Assembly (NCBI GenBank): GCA_030765805.1
Contig: JAVCDH010000070.1
Span: 1-35,179, forward strand
Length of the DNA: 35,179 nucleotides
From: Candidatus Euphemobacter frigidus
Lineage (GTDB): Bacteria > Auribacterota > Erginobacteria > Erginobacterales > Erginobacteraceae
Direction: 5' to 3'
The notes beneath the pieces are model-generated. The model had not been told where the DNA came from. It did not search any database and worked only from the letters and a program-made list of their open reading frames with translations. The translations under genes and the position numbers were made by a program. Of the stretch, positions 21,379 through 29,208 are shown in pieces; the stretch's first letter is position 1; each line of letters starts with the position of its first letter.

Positions 21379-23214
21379 GTGACTTTTATCGAGACAGTTC
21401 AAGAACGCGTCCTGGTCGGGGACGGGGCCATGGGGACGTTGCTCCTCTCCAAGGGGATTCGTCCCCAGCAGAGTTTTGAGGCGCTCTGCCTCACAGAGCC
21501 GGCAGTGATCAGGGCGGTTCACGAAGAATACATTACCGCCGGTGCCGATCTGATCGAGACCAATACTTTTGGAGCCAACCGGTTCCGGCTGATCGCGGCC
21601 GGGTATGAGCGTCAGGTGAAAAAGATCAACCGGGCGGCCGCCACCCTGGCCCGGGAAGCCGCCGGAGATAACATCTTTGTGGCGGGATCGGTCGGAGCGA
21701 TTCCGTTCTCCCTCCGGGAGGACGGTGCGGGTTATTCTCACACCGAGGATGAGCTCTTCGATGCTTACTCCGAACAGATCGCGGCGCTCTCCGAAGGAGG
21801 GGTGGATGTTATTCTTCTTGAGACCTTTGAAGAGTGGGAGAACCTCGCTGTCGCCCTTCGTGCCGCCCGGGAGGTCACCAATCTCCCCATCATCGCCCAG
21901 ATGGCTCACTCCAACCGGGGTCTCTGCATATTCGGCCGGACCGCGGAGAAATATTGCCGCCAGGCGCTTTCGGCCGGAGCGTTTATCTTCGGGAGCAACT
22001 GCGGGGGTGGTTTTTCCTCGGTCCGGGAGGTCTTGAAAGGTGCCGCCAGGGTGGAGGGGGCGTTGCTTTCGGCGTTTCCGAATGCCGGTATACCCCAGAT
22101 GGTTCAGGGGCGTATTCTCTACCCGGCCGGACCGGAGTATTTTTCTCGGAAGTGTCTGGAGCTTCTCTCTCTCGGCGTCCGTCTGGTCGGGGGATGCTGC
22201 GGGACCACTCCCCGTCACATCAAGGCGCTTCGTCGGGCCCTTGACCGAATCGCGGATGAACCGATTCTTCTCCGCCCTTCACCCCATCCCCGAGTCTCCG
22301 CTCGTCCTCCGGAAGATATCTCCGGGGAAGGCGGCTTTCTCTCATCCCTGCGGCGGGACCGTCTGCCGATCATCGTCGAGATCGATCCCCCCGCGTCCCC
22401 CGATCTGGAGAGAGTGATTCAGGGCGCACTGGAGGTTAAGAATGCCGGCGGTGACGCGATCTCGATGGCGGACAATCCTCTGGCTTCTTTAAAGGTCAGT
22501 TCCATATGCGCCGCGGCGGTAGTCCGACGGCGGGCCGGGATCCAGGTGATACCCCATCTCACCACCCGGGATCATAATGTTCTGGGGCTGCAGTCCATCC
22601 TGCTGGGGGCCCAGGTTGTGGGGATAGAAGCCATCCTGGCGGTGACCGGGGATCCAGTCGGAAAGGGTGATCAGCCCGGCAACCGAGGGATATTCAATAT
22701 CAACAGTATCCACCTGGTAGGATTGATAGACCAGCTCAACCGCGGACACATGCTCTCGGGGAGGGCCATTGCTCGTCCGACCGATCTCTCGATCGGGGTC
22801 GCCTTCAACGCCAACGCTCCCAATTTGAAGGCGGAAGTCTTGAAACTTCGCAAGAAGGTTGACAGCGGCGCCCGTTTCGCCCTGACTCAGCCGGTCTTTA
22901 CCCCTGCACTGGTTCGTGAGGTCATGGCGGCCTGCTCCGGGATTGACATCAAGATATTTATCGGAATCTACCCGCTTATCTCGGACCGGAACGCGGAGTT
23001 CATGGAGAATGAGGTCCCGGGAATAACCATTCCCCTCGCGATCCGGGAGCGGCTCGCGGCCAGTCAGGTTCGGACCGACCAGAGCCGGATTGGTCTGGAG
23101 ATAGCCTCCGAATTGATCGACAAGATCAAAGAAGAGGTTGACGGTCTCTATCTCATCAGCCCCCTCCACCGCTGGACCATCCCCCTGGAATTGGTAAAGC
23201 GCATACGGGAGTAG
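21379..23214 (+). CDS. Bifunctional homocysteine S-methyltransferase / 5,10-methylenetetrahydrofolate reductase
   Basis: A 611-residue fusion. Residues ~1-290 form a homocysteine S-methyltransferase barrel: GDGAMGTLL (~14), ETNTFGAN (~60), and zinc ligands Cys208 (GSNCGGG) and Cys273-Cys274 (GGCCGTTPRH). Residues ~320-611 form a MetF-type reductase barrel (PIIVEIDPP, ISMADNPLAS, PHLTTRDHN, AVTGDPVGKG, FALTQPVF, IGIYPL). The same arrangement is known from Firmicute YitJ-type proteins and makes methyl-THF and passes the methyl to homocysteine. The start is GTG 21379, without a strong ribosome site; an ATG further in would cut conserved sequence. It has no B12-binding domain. Confidence 0.92.
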   Translation: MTFIETVQERVLVGDGAMGTLLLSKGIRPQQSFEALCLTEPAVIRAVHEEYITAGADLIETNTFGANRFRLIAAGYERQVKKINRAAATLAREAAGDNIFVAGSVGAIPFSLREDGAGYSHTEDELFDAYSEQIAALSEGGVDVILLETFEEWENLAVALRAAREVTNLPIIAQMAHSNRGLCIFGRTAEKYCRQALSAGAFIFGSNCGGGFSSVREVLKGAARVEGALLSAFPNAGIPQMVQGRILYPAGPEYFSRKCLELLSLGVRLVGGCCGTTPRHIKALRRALDRIADEPILLRPSPHPRVSARPPEDISGEGGFLSSLRRDRLPIIVEIDPPASPDLERVIQGALEVKNAGGDAISMADNPLASLKVSSICAAAVVRRRAGIQVIPHLTTRDHNVLGLQSILLGAQVVGIEAILAVTGDPVGKGDQPGNRGIFNINSIHLVGLIDQLNRGHMLSGRAIARPTDLSIGVAFNANAPNLKAEVLKLRKKVDSGARFALTQPVFTPALVREVMAACSGIDIKIFIGIYPLISDRNAEFMENEVPGITIPLAIRERLAASQVRTDQSRIGLEIASELIDKIKEEVDGLYLISPLHRWTIPLELVKRIRE

Positions 23215-23286
23215 GGACGGTCTTGAGCAATGTTGTTGTCTGAGACTATCTTTAGTCATGGGATAAACCAATCAGGGTTAAAATCC

Positions 23287-23314
23287 TTGACTGGGTCTTT
23301 TGGCATAGTAGAAT
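23287..23314 (+). promoter_or_regulatory. Promoter of the glycolytic gap-pgk-tpiA genes
   Basis: TTGACT (23287-23292), a 16-bp spacer, then TAGAAT (23309-23314), ~55 bp upstream of the gap ATG. The rest of the 155-bp gap is AT-rich and shows no other feature I can name. Confidence 0.55.
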
Positions 23315-23369
23315 TCGCCCATATTCATAATGCAATAAAAAAAGCAAGCAACAATCTCAGGAGGAGACC

Positions 23370-24374
23370 ATGACAATAAAGATCGGCATTAACGGGTTCG
23401 GGCGGATCGGTCGCCAGATCTTCAGGATTATCTCACAAGATGAAGGCATCGAGGTGGTCGTAATCAACGACCTGACCGATGCCTCGACACTGGCCCATCT
23501 TCTTAAGTATGACTCAGTCCATGGAAAGTTCCCGGGGACGATAGAGGTCCGGGAGGAAAGCCTGATAGTTAACGGCCAAGAGACGAAAGTCTGTTCGATC
23601 AAAGATCCGGCCGAGCTCCCCTGGAAGGAAGAGGAAGTGGATATCGTGGTTGAAGCGACCGGAGTCTTCAGAAATGTCTCCGATCTGAAGAAACATATCG
23701 GGGCCGGCGCTAAGAAAGTTCTCTTAACGGTTCCCCCCAAGAATGATCCCGATAATGAAGTTAAACTGATCGTAATGGGTGTCAACGACGATCAACTAAC
23801 CCCGGAGATACGGTTTATCTCCAACGCGAGCTGTACCACCAACTGCCTGGCTCCGATCGCCAAGGTCCTGAACGACACCTTCGGGATCAAGCGGGGGTTG
23901 ATGACGACGATACACTCCTATACCAACGACCAGAGTATACTGGATCTTCCTCATTCGGACCTCCGCCGCGCGCGCGCGGCGGCCGTGAATATCATTCCCA
24001 CCACCACCGGCGCTGCCAAGGCGGCCGAGAAAGTCATGCCCGAGCTGGCGGGGAAACTGGACGGGTGCGCGATCCGGGTTCCTACCCCGGACGGCTCGCT
24101 CGTCGATCTGACTGTTGAGCTGGAGAAGGAAGTCACTAAAGAAGAGATCAACAGCGCCATGGAGCGGGCCGCCGAGGGAGCGATGAAGGGGATTCTGGTC
24201 TATGAGAGAGACCCGATTGTCTCCCGAGATATAGTAGGCGATCCTGCTTCTTCCATCTTCGATTCTCTTGCCACAATGGTTATAGGTGGGCGGATGGTAA
24301 AGGTCCTTTCCTGGTATGATAATGAATGGGGTTACTCCAACCGGTGTGTTGATCTACTCCGGTTGATGGCATAA
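23370..24374 (+). CDS. gap: Glyceraldehyde-3-phosphate dehydrogenase, type I
   Basis: A 334-residue enzyme of glycolysis. Rossmann start: IGINGFGRIGRQIFR. An acidic residue at the end of the second strand (VVINDLTD) indicates NAD rather than NADP. The active site is SNASCTTNCLAP, with catalytic Cys155. C-terminal signature: SWYDNEWGYSNR. Normal length. A strong AGGAGGAG site precedes the ATG, and the next genes (pgk, tpiA) continue the triose-phosphate pathway. The gene contains a 20-bp perfect CG palindrome at 23963-23982, over the codons of LRRARAA. Confidence 0.96.
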   Translation: MTIKIGINGFGRIGRQIFRIISQDEGIEVVVINDLTDASTLAHLLKYDSVHGKFPGTIEVREESLIVNGQETKVCSIKDPAELPWKEEEVDIVVEATGVFRNVSDLKKHIGAGAKKVLLTVPPKNDPDNEVKLIVMGVNDDQLTPEIRFISNASCTTNCLAPIAKVLNDTFGIKRGLMTTIHSYTNDQSILDLPHSDLRRARAAAVNIIPTTTGAAKAAEKVMPELAGKLDGCAIRVPTPDGSLVDLTVELEKEVTKEEINSAMERAAEGAMKGILVYERDPIVSRDIVGDPASSIFDSLATMVIGGRMVKVLSWYDNEWGYSNRCVDLLRLMA

Positions 24375-24418
24375 TCACCGGAACGGTTTCTTAATTATTC
24401 GGTTTAAGGGATAATTGG

Positions 24419-25636
24419 ATGGCGAAACTGGGCATAAAGGATCTTAAACTGGCGGGGAAGAGGGTTTTGATCCGGGTCGATTTTAATGTCCCGCTTGATT
24501 CCGCCAGGCGGGTTACCGATGACACCAGGATAAAGGCCGCTCTCCCCACCATCCGGTACGTGATCGAGCATGGTGGCCGCGCGATCTTGATTTCTCATCT
24601 CGGGCGTCCGAAAGGGAAGAAAGATCTTGCCTATAGTCTCGCGCCGGTGGCGCTCCGGCTCTCCGAGCTTCTCCATCAAAATGTTGGCTTTCTCGATGAC
24701 TGTATCGGCCCTGAAGTTGAAGAGGCGGTGGAGAAGATGAAAGACGGAGAGGTTATTCTCCTGGAGAATCTCCGGTTTTATCCCGGGGAGAAGGAAGGAG
24801 ATAACCAATTTGCCCGGCAGCTTGCTTCTCTGGCCGATGTCTACATCGATGACGCCTTCGGTACCGCCCACCGGGCCCACGCATCAATGGTGGGAGTGAC
24901 TGCCTTTATTAAACAATGCGCGGCCGGCTTCCTCCTCCAGAAAGAGATTGAATACCTGGGCCGGGCGCTCGAGGATCCCAAGCGTCCCTTCATCACGATT
25001 CTCGGCGGGGCGAAGGTCTCTGACAAGATCAAGGTAATCGAGAATCTGGTCGGCAACGTCGATTCGATCCTGATCGGCGGGGCCATGGCTTATACTTTTA
25101 TGAAAGCGATCGGAATTCCGGTCGGGGCCTCCAAGGTCGAGAAGTTGATCGAGGACAAGAAAGGCAATACCATCGATGTCGCCGAGCTGGTCAGGGAGAT
25201 ACTTGAGAAGGCGGCCTCCCGGGGGGTTGAGGTCCTTCTGCCGGTCGACCATATTGAGGCGGACCGGTTCGCTGAAGACGCCGAGGTCAAGGTGGTTCCC
25301 GGGGATGGGATTGAGGATGGCTGGATGGGTATGGATATTGGCCCTGAGACCTGCCGGTTTTATAGTGAAAAGATTAAGAAAGCCGGGACCGTCGTCTGGA
25401 ACGGTCCGATGGGAGTTTTTGAGATGAAGCCTTTTGCCGCCGGGACGCTGGCGATAGCGCGATCCCTGGCCGAATCCTCCGCCGTCTCGATAATCGGTGG
25501 GGGAGATTCCGTGGCCGCGGTCAACCAAAGCGGCCTGGCCGATCGGATTACTCATATCTCAACCGGGGGCGGGGCTTCGCTGGAGTTCTTGGAAGGAAAG
25601 GTATTGCCCGGGATCGCGGCTTTGACTGAAGTTTGA
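24419..25636 (+). CDS. pgk: Phosphoglycerate kinase
   Basis: A 405-residue two-domain kinase that makes ATP from 1,3-bisphosphoglycerate. N-terminal signature: [14 protein letters not shown] (~14-27). Substrate-binding [10 protein letters not shown] follows, then ENLRFYPGE and [14 protein letters not shown]. The nucleotide domain has [11 protein letters not shown] (~198), WNGPMGVFE (~324) and the C-terminal [13 protein letters not shown] and [15 protein letters not shown]. Length and motifs are normal. It lies 44 bp after gap with only a weak ribosome site, and is probably cotranscribed with it. Confidence 0.96.
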   Translation: MAKLGIKDLKLAGKRVLIRVDFNVPLDSARRVTDDTRIKAALPTIRYVIEHGGRAILISHLGRPKGKKDLAYSLAPVALRLSELLHQNVGFLDDCIGPEVEEAVEKMKDGEVILLENLRFYPGEKEGDNQFARQLASLADVYIDDAFGTAHRAHASMVGVTAFIKQCAAGFLLQKEIEYLGRALEDPKRPFITILGGAKVSDKIKVIENLVGNVDSILIGGAMAYTFMKAIGIPVGASKVEKLIEDKKGNTIDVAELVREILEKAASRGVEVLLPVDHIEADRFAEDAEVKVVPGDGIEDGWMGMDIGPETCRFYSEKIKKAGTVVWNGPMGVFEMKPFAAGTLAIARSLAESSAVSIIGGGDSVAAVNQSGLADRITHISTGGGASLEFLEGKVLPGIAALTEV

Positions 25637-25694
25637 GTTTACTGTTTTGCAATTTTATGAACGGTAAGCAATAGAATAATGGAGTGATAGAGCA

Positions 25695-26453
25695 ATGAGA
25701 AAACCGTTGATTGCCGGAAACTGGAAACTGCACAAGACAATCCGCGAGGCAGTGGAGCTGGCCGGGGAGTTGAAACGGGACCTGGCCGGTTTTACCGGAG
25801 CCGATCTTCTGGTCTGTCCTCCATTCATCGACCTGGTTCCGGTCGCCGAGGAGCTTTCGGGGAGTTCTATCGCCCTTGGGGCACAGGACCTGTTCTGGGA
25901 GGATTCCGGTGCCTTCACGGGGGCGGTCTCCGGACCGATGCTCAAGGAGGCGGGGTGCAGCTATGTCATTGTCGGCCATTCGGAGAGACGGGCATATTTC
26001 GGCGATACAGATGACGTTGTTAATAAGAAGCTGAACGCGGCCATCAGTTCAGCCCTTACCCCGATCCTCTGCGTAGGTGAGTCGCTGGAGAAGCGGGAGC
26101 AGAAGGTAACCAAGGAATTTTTACGCAAGCAACTGGGTGCGGATATCCGTGGGATCGGGGCGGAATTGATCTCCCGAATTGTCGTCGCCTATGAGCCGAT
26201 CTGGGCGATCGGTACCGGTCGAACCGCCTCCCCTCAGATGGCCGGGGAGACTCACCATTTCATCAGGGAGCTCTTTGCGGAGCATTATGACGCTTCAATC
26301 GCCGCTAACCTGCGGATACTCTATGGGGGGAGCGTCAAGCCGGATAACGCCCGGGTCTTGATTGCCGAGGAAGACATTGACGGCTTCCTGATCGGCGGCG
26401 CCAGTCTGAAGGCGGACTCGTTCGTAAAGATTGCCCGCTACAGTATTATGTGA
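25695..26453 (+). CDS. tpiA: Triose-phosphate isomerase
   Basis: A 252-residue TIM barrel interconverting dihydroxyacetone phosphate and glyceraldehyde 3-phosphate. Catalytic residues are in place: Lys11 in GNWKLHK, His95 in VIVGHSERR and Glu167 in AYEPIWAIGTG. The phosphate-binding LYGGSVKPDNA and LIGGASL are also present. It lies 58 bp after pgk and completes a three-gene glycolytic unit. The stop is followed by a ~300-bp non-coding stretch with a palindromic element. Confidence 0.96.
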   Translation: MRKPLIAGNWKLHKTIREAVELAGELKRDLAGFTGADLLVCPPFIDLVPVAEELSGSSIALGAQDLFWEDSGAFTGAVSGPMLKEAGCSYVIVGHSERRAYFGDTDDVVNKKLNAAISSALTPILCVGESLEKREQKVTKEFLRKQLGADIRGIGAELISRIVVAYEPIWAIGTGRTASPQMAGETHHFIRELFAEHYDASIAANLRILYGGSVKPDNARVLIAEEDIDGFLIGGASLKADSFVKIARYSIM

Positions 26454-26519
26454 TACTCTTTTCGAAATTTCCAATAAACTGCAAACTACAATCTAACCAC
26501 AAAGTTGGGAGAAAGATGA

Positions 26520-26715
26520 TTGAACCGCAAAGACCCGCTTTCAGCGGGCAAGCGCAAAGTTTACCCGCCATCGGCGGGAGCGCAGAGAAATATAAAAGTA
26601 TGTCTATTAAACTCGTCTTAATATTAATAACAAGAAAGAACCAATAACTATAGTGATTAGCTTGCTAAATTGTTTTTTTCTTTTACTTTGCGTTCTCTGC
26701 GTCTTTGCGGTTCAA
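26520..26715. repeat. ~196-bp inverted-repeat element with nested GC palindromes (gap tpiA-secG)
   Basis: The left end TTGAACCGCAAAGAC (26520-26534) is the exact complement of the right end GTCTTTGCGGTTCAA (26701-26715). Further inward both arms carry GCAAAG/GCAGAG modules. The left arm is broken by two small palindromes of one type: CCCGC-TTTCA-GCGGG (26534-26548) and CCCGCC-ATC-GGCGGG (26564-26578). The centre is AT-rich and holds no convincing gene. Inverted arms built from GCAAAGACGCAAAG-type modules are known as dispersed intergenic elements in several bacterial groups. I see no transposase, so it would be non-autonomous. The remaining parts of the 26454-26756 gap show nothing else apart from the secG ribosome site. 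Confidence 0.7.
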
Positions 26716-26756
26716 ATAAGTTGCGAAGCTAAGTTCTAATTAAGGAGATTGAACCG

Positions 26757-27140
26757 ATGTTGTTTACTGTTTTAATAGTTCTGTATGTAGTTATATGTAT
26801 TGCTTTGATCGTCGTTGTATTGCTTCAATCCGGAAAGGGTGGTGGCCTGGCGGGGATATTTGGATCAGGAGGAGGAGGACAGACCATATTTGGGGCCCGG
26901 GCCGGCGATATCATGACCAAATCCACGACCGTCCTGGCGATCTGTTTTATGATCTTCTCGCTGGTTCTTGCCTTCCTCTCCTCCCGGCAGATGGGTTCCC
27001 TGGCCAAGGAGGTTGAAGCAGTCGGTCTCGAGACGCCGGAATCCCCCCCGGCCGTCCCGTCCGGGGAAGAGTCGGCCGGAACAGAAGTGAAGGAGGCTCC
27101 TCCTCCGGCTGATACAGAGGGGAATGAGCGTCCGCAATAA
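26757..27140 (+). CDS. secG: Protein translocase subunit SecG
   Basis: A 127-residue inner-membrane protein with two transmembrane helices (~1-22 and ~54-74) joined by a glycine-rich cytoplasmic loop with the SecG signature VVVLLQSGKGGGLAGIFG, shortened here to LLQSGKGGGL, and GGGQTIFGARAGD. SecG assists SecYEG protein export. The C-terminal tail (~80-127) is long, rich in Glu, Pro and Ala, and of low complexity. secG follows tpiA in many bacteria, as here. An AAGGAG site lies 9 nt before the ATG. It converges with the acyltransferase gene 73 bp away, and no clear terminator is seen between them. Confidence 0.93.
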   Translation: MLFTVLIVLYVVICIALIVVVLLQSGKGGGLAGIFGSGGGGQTIFGARAGDIMTKSTTVLAICFMIFSLVLAFLSSRQMGSLAKEVEAVGLETPESPPAVPSGEESAGTEVKEAPPPADTEGNERPQ

Positions 27141-27213
27141 CCAATTGCGGTAATCTTTCGTCAGGGATCGGTGGACTCCCCGGAGAATAATCAGCTGTTC
27201 GGGTGAGAGACGG

Positions 27214-28002
27214 TCACAAGCTCACCGGTGCTTTCCATTCTCTCAATTTCCCCGAGATAAATTGAATGGTTGATTCCTGCGCCGCTCTTCCGTTGCCGGT
27301 AACGGTTATCGGTTCCCCGAAAGAGAAATAGACCGGCATCCCCGGAGAGATCCGGCCGAAGTCTTTCAGCAGCCTGCCGTTTCCCCAGGCATCGGTCTTG
27401 AGGGCGATTGGGATGATCGGCACCCCGGCCCGCCGGGCCAGCTTGACTCCCAGGGAGTTGAACTGCGCGGGGTCAAACGAGACGCTGCGGGTCGTCTGGG
27501 GGAAGATAATGACCGAGGTGGAAGCCTTCAACCGTTTCTCCCCTTCCCGAAGCACGGTCTCCAGGTCCTGCCGGGGATTTTCCCGGGCTACGACAATCGG
27601 ACGACAGCTGACCATAATATCTTTAAAGACCGGGTAGGTGATGAGGGTCCGCTTGATGACAAACGTGATCTTCCGATAGGGCCGGATCAGACCGGGAAGC
27701 AGGAAAGTCTCCAGAACACTCATGTGGTTGCCCACGAAGACGCAGGTAGATGGGAGATTGATGAAGGAACCGGTATTCTCTAAAGTTACCTGAATACCGA
27801 CCGATTCCAGCGCGGAAAGAACCTCCCGGCTATCTTGGATCCATCGCAAGCCGGTATAATTCCCCCGCCGTCCGGCCCGGGCGCCCCGGTAGATGATCTT
27901 CAGTAATTTCAGATAGAAGACCAGAGTCGGAGCGCTTCGGGCCGGCCGGCCGATCCGGCGATCCGGTGAATGATAATCTGCCCGGAGAGTGGAATCGCTC
28001 AT
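27214..28002 (-). CDS. PlsC-like lysophospholipid acyltransferase (variant motifs)
   Basis: A 262-residue protein matching the glycerol-phosphate acyltransferase family in overall order: VGNHMSVLETF (90-100), an IKRTL segment (~116), IIFPQTTRS (165-173) and GVPIIPIAL (~193). Two core motifs are altered: HX4D is HX4E (His93, Glu98) and FPEGTR is FPQTTR. I recall a subfamily with exactly this pair of changes, with a conserved DPAQFNSLGVKLA block as here, so it is probably a functional branch rather than a decayed enzyme. It has no long transmembrane domain. It overlaps lgt by 4 bp (ATGA). Inferred role: acylation in phospholipid or lipid modification at the inner membrane. Confidence 0.8.
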   Translation of the reverse strand: MSDSTLRADYHSPDRRIGRPARSAPTLVFYLKLLKIIYRGARAGRRGNYTGLRWIQDSREVLSALESVGIQVTLENTGSFINLPSTCVFVGNHMSVLETFLLPGLIRPYRKITFVIKRTLITYPVFKDIMVSCRPIVVARENPRQDLETVLREGEKRLKASTSVIIFPQTTRSVSFDPAQFNSLGVKLARRAGVPIIPIALKTDAWGNGRLLKDFGRISPGMPVYFSFGEPITVTGNGRAAQESTIQFISGKLREWKAPVSL

Positions 28003-28823
28003 TTTATCTCTTTTGTGCCGCTGGTTCTTTCCCGGGTAAGGCTCCAGATCAGTAGGAGCACCCCCAACATGATTGCCGGGATGCTGAGAAGCTGTCCGAC
28101 GTTGAGCGGGATCGGAAGTTGATAAGCGGCTTGCCGGGTCTTTAAGTACTCAATGATGAAACGCGCGGAAAAAACGGTGACGAAGAAGAGCCCGCTCAGT
28201 TCGCCCCGCGGGATCCGGCTTCCCTGTCTCCGGTAGATGACCAGGAGGAGAATAAAGATCACCCCATAAGCGACGCCTTCATAGAGCATCACCGGATGGC
28301 GTGGGAGGAGATCACCTCCGGTCATTCTCGGGAAGACGAAAGCCCAGGGCAGCCGGCACGGCGTACCGATAATCTCCGAGTTGAAGAGGTTGCCCAACCT
28401 GATCAGAGCCCCTCCCAGGGCGGTCGGGATTACCAGCCGGTCGAGCAGCCATAAAAATGGTTGTCCCGGGCGTTTCCGGGTATAGAAGTAGAGAGCGGCC
28501 AGGATCCCGAGCGCGGCGCCGTGACTGGCCAAGCCGCCCTGCCAGATCTTAATAATCTCCACCGGCCGGCTCAGAAAATACTCGGGCTCATAGAAGAAGC
28601 AATGACCGAGCCGAGCGCCGATCAAGGTGCCTCCCAGGATATAGAGCAGGAGCGTTCCCGGGTCGCCTTCGGGTTTCTTCTCCCGACGGAATATCCACCG
28701 GATGATATAATACCCAATAAAGAACGCGAGCGCGAAGAGTACCCCGTACCAGCGGATGGTGATCGGGCCGAGCTGGATCAGTTCCGGCGATAGGTCCCAG
28801 TAGATAGTGGCAAGTGGATTCAC
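27999..28823 (-). CDS. lgt: Prolipoprotein diacylglyceryl transferase
   Basis: A 274-residue polytopic membrane enzyme (about seven helices) that attaches diacylglycerol to the lipobox Cys of prolipoproteins, such as the LysM protein at 11161. Seen: IRWYGVLFALAF near the start, GGLASHGA with the conserved His-Gly (101-102), the signature RLGNLFNSEIIG (142-153, GxxxNxxNxE type), and RHPVMLYEG (175-183). The length is normal. The start is taken as GTG 28823, which has no well-spaced ribosome site. A small ORF ends 39 bp upstream, and the acyltransferase follows in a 4-bp overlap. Confidence 0.94.
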   Translation of the reverse strand: MNPLATIYWDLSPELIQLGPITIRWYGVLFALAFFIGYYIIRWIFRREKKPEGDPGTLLLYILGGTLIGARLGHCFFYEPEYFLSRPVEIIKIWQGGLASHGAALGILAALYFYTRKRPGQPFLWLLDRLVIPTALGGALIRLGNLFNSEIIGTPCRLPWAFVFPRMTGGDLLPRHPVMLYEGVAYGVIFILLLVIYRRQGSRIPRGELSGLFFVTVFSARFIIEYLKTRQAAYQLPIPLNVGQLLSIPAIMLGVLLLIWSLTRERTSGTKEIK

Positions 28824-28862
28824 CTTGGTTTTAATGTTATGTATTTATCAAGTGAGGTATAA

Positions 28863-28998
28863 CTATTCTTCGCGTGACGCCCGGATCTCGAACTCAGGGC
28901 TGTTGGTGATGTGCTTTTCCACAGCGCACAGGTGCATGGATCTAATAATAGCGCTCACCAGCTTATCCGGGAAACGACACATCAACTATCTTGGCCAT
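28863..28998 (-). CDS. Small ORF upstream of lgt, apparently split by a +1 frameshift
   Basis: ATG 28998 has an ideal site (GGAG, 7 nt spacer). Frame 0 encodes MAKIVDVSFPG and stops at TAA (28963-28965). Shifting +1 at the sequence TTT CCC GGA TAA continues with DKLVSAIIRSMHLCAVEKH and on to a TAG at 28863, about 44 residues in all. The shifted part has a balanced, coding-like composition with an amphipathic helix. It can also be read without a shift from ATG 28982 (39 aa), but that ATG lacks a ribosome site. Options: programmed frameshift, overlapping leader plus ORF, a recent indel in a small gene, or a sequencing error. No family recognised. Confidence 0.45.
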
Positions 28999-29034
28999 TA
29001 CATTGCTCCAGTTTTTTTCCGCTTCTTTATCAAG

Positions 29035-29063
29035 TTAGATAAAGAAAAGTATTATACTATAAT
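29035..29063 (+). promoter_or_regulatory. Rightward promoter for the HAD phosphatase gene
   Basis: TTAGAT (29035-29040), a 17-bp spacer, then a perfect TATAAT (29058-29063). This would give a ~140-nt leader before ATG 29209. Its -10 box overlaps that of the leftward promoter. Confidence 0.45.
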
Positions 29064-29084
29064 GATCGGAAAAAGAAGTGGCAA
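29056..29084 (-). promoter_or_regulatory. Leftward promoter for the small ORF-lgt-acyltransferase unit
   Basis: On the minus strand TTGCCA (29079-29084), a 17-bp spacer, then TATAGT (29056-29061), ending ~58 bp before ATG 28998. It shares its -10 region with the opposing promoter, so the two could not be open at once. Confidence 0.5.
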
Positions 29085-29208
29085 CTTTTTTAAAAGATCG
29101 TCAAAATTTATATTTAACCAACAGCGGGAAGGGTGGTAGAATGTTTGCATCCGTAGTCGCTCTTTGTTTACAGGAATATGAAAAACGAAACTGAAAAGGA
29201 GGTTTGAA

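Noticed and set aside
21352-22218. 288-codon antisense ORF over the homocysteine methyltransferase domain
   Set aside because: Same reason: the plus strand encodes clear catalytic motifs, and the antisense product resembles nothing.
22489-23271. 260-codon antisense ORF within the methyltransferase/reductase gene
   Set aside because: It is a mirror of a strongly conserved plus-strand enzyme in GC-rich DNA; no independent signal.
26450-26647. 65-codon plus-strand ORF after tpiA
   Set aside because: It runs through the left arm and both mini-palindromes of the repeat element, overlaps the tpiA stop, and has no ribosome site or protein-like composition.
27202-27226. GGTGAG/CTCACC hairpin between secG and the acyltransferase gene as a bidirectional terminator
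   Set aside because: Only 6 bp of stem, a 13-nt loop, no T-run, and it extends into the acyltransferase coding end.
28807-29139. 110-codon plus-strand ORF opposite the lgt start
   Set aside because: It overlaps lgt, the small ORF and both promoters; its composition is not coding-like and no ribosome site precedes it.
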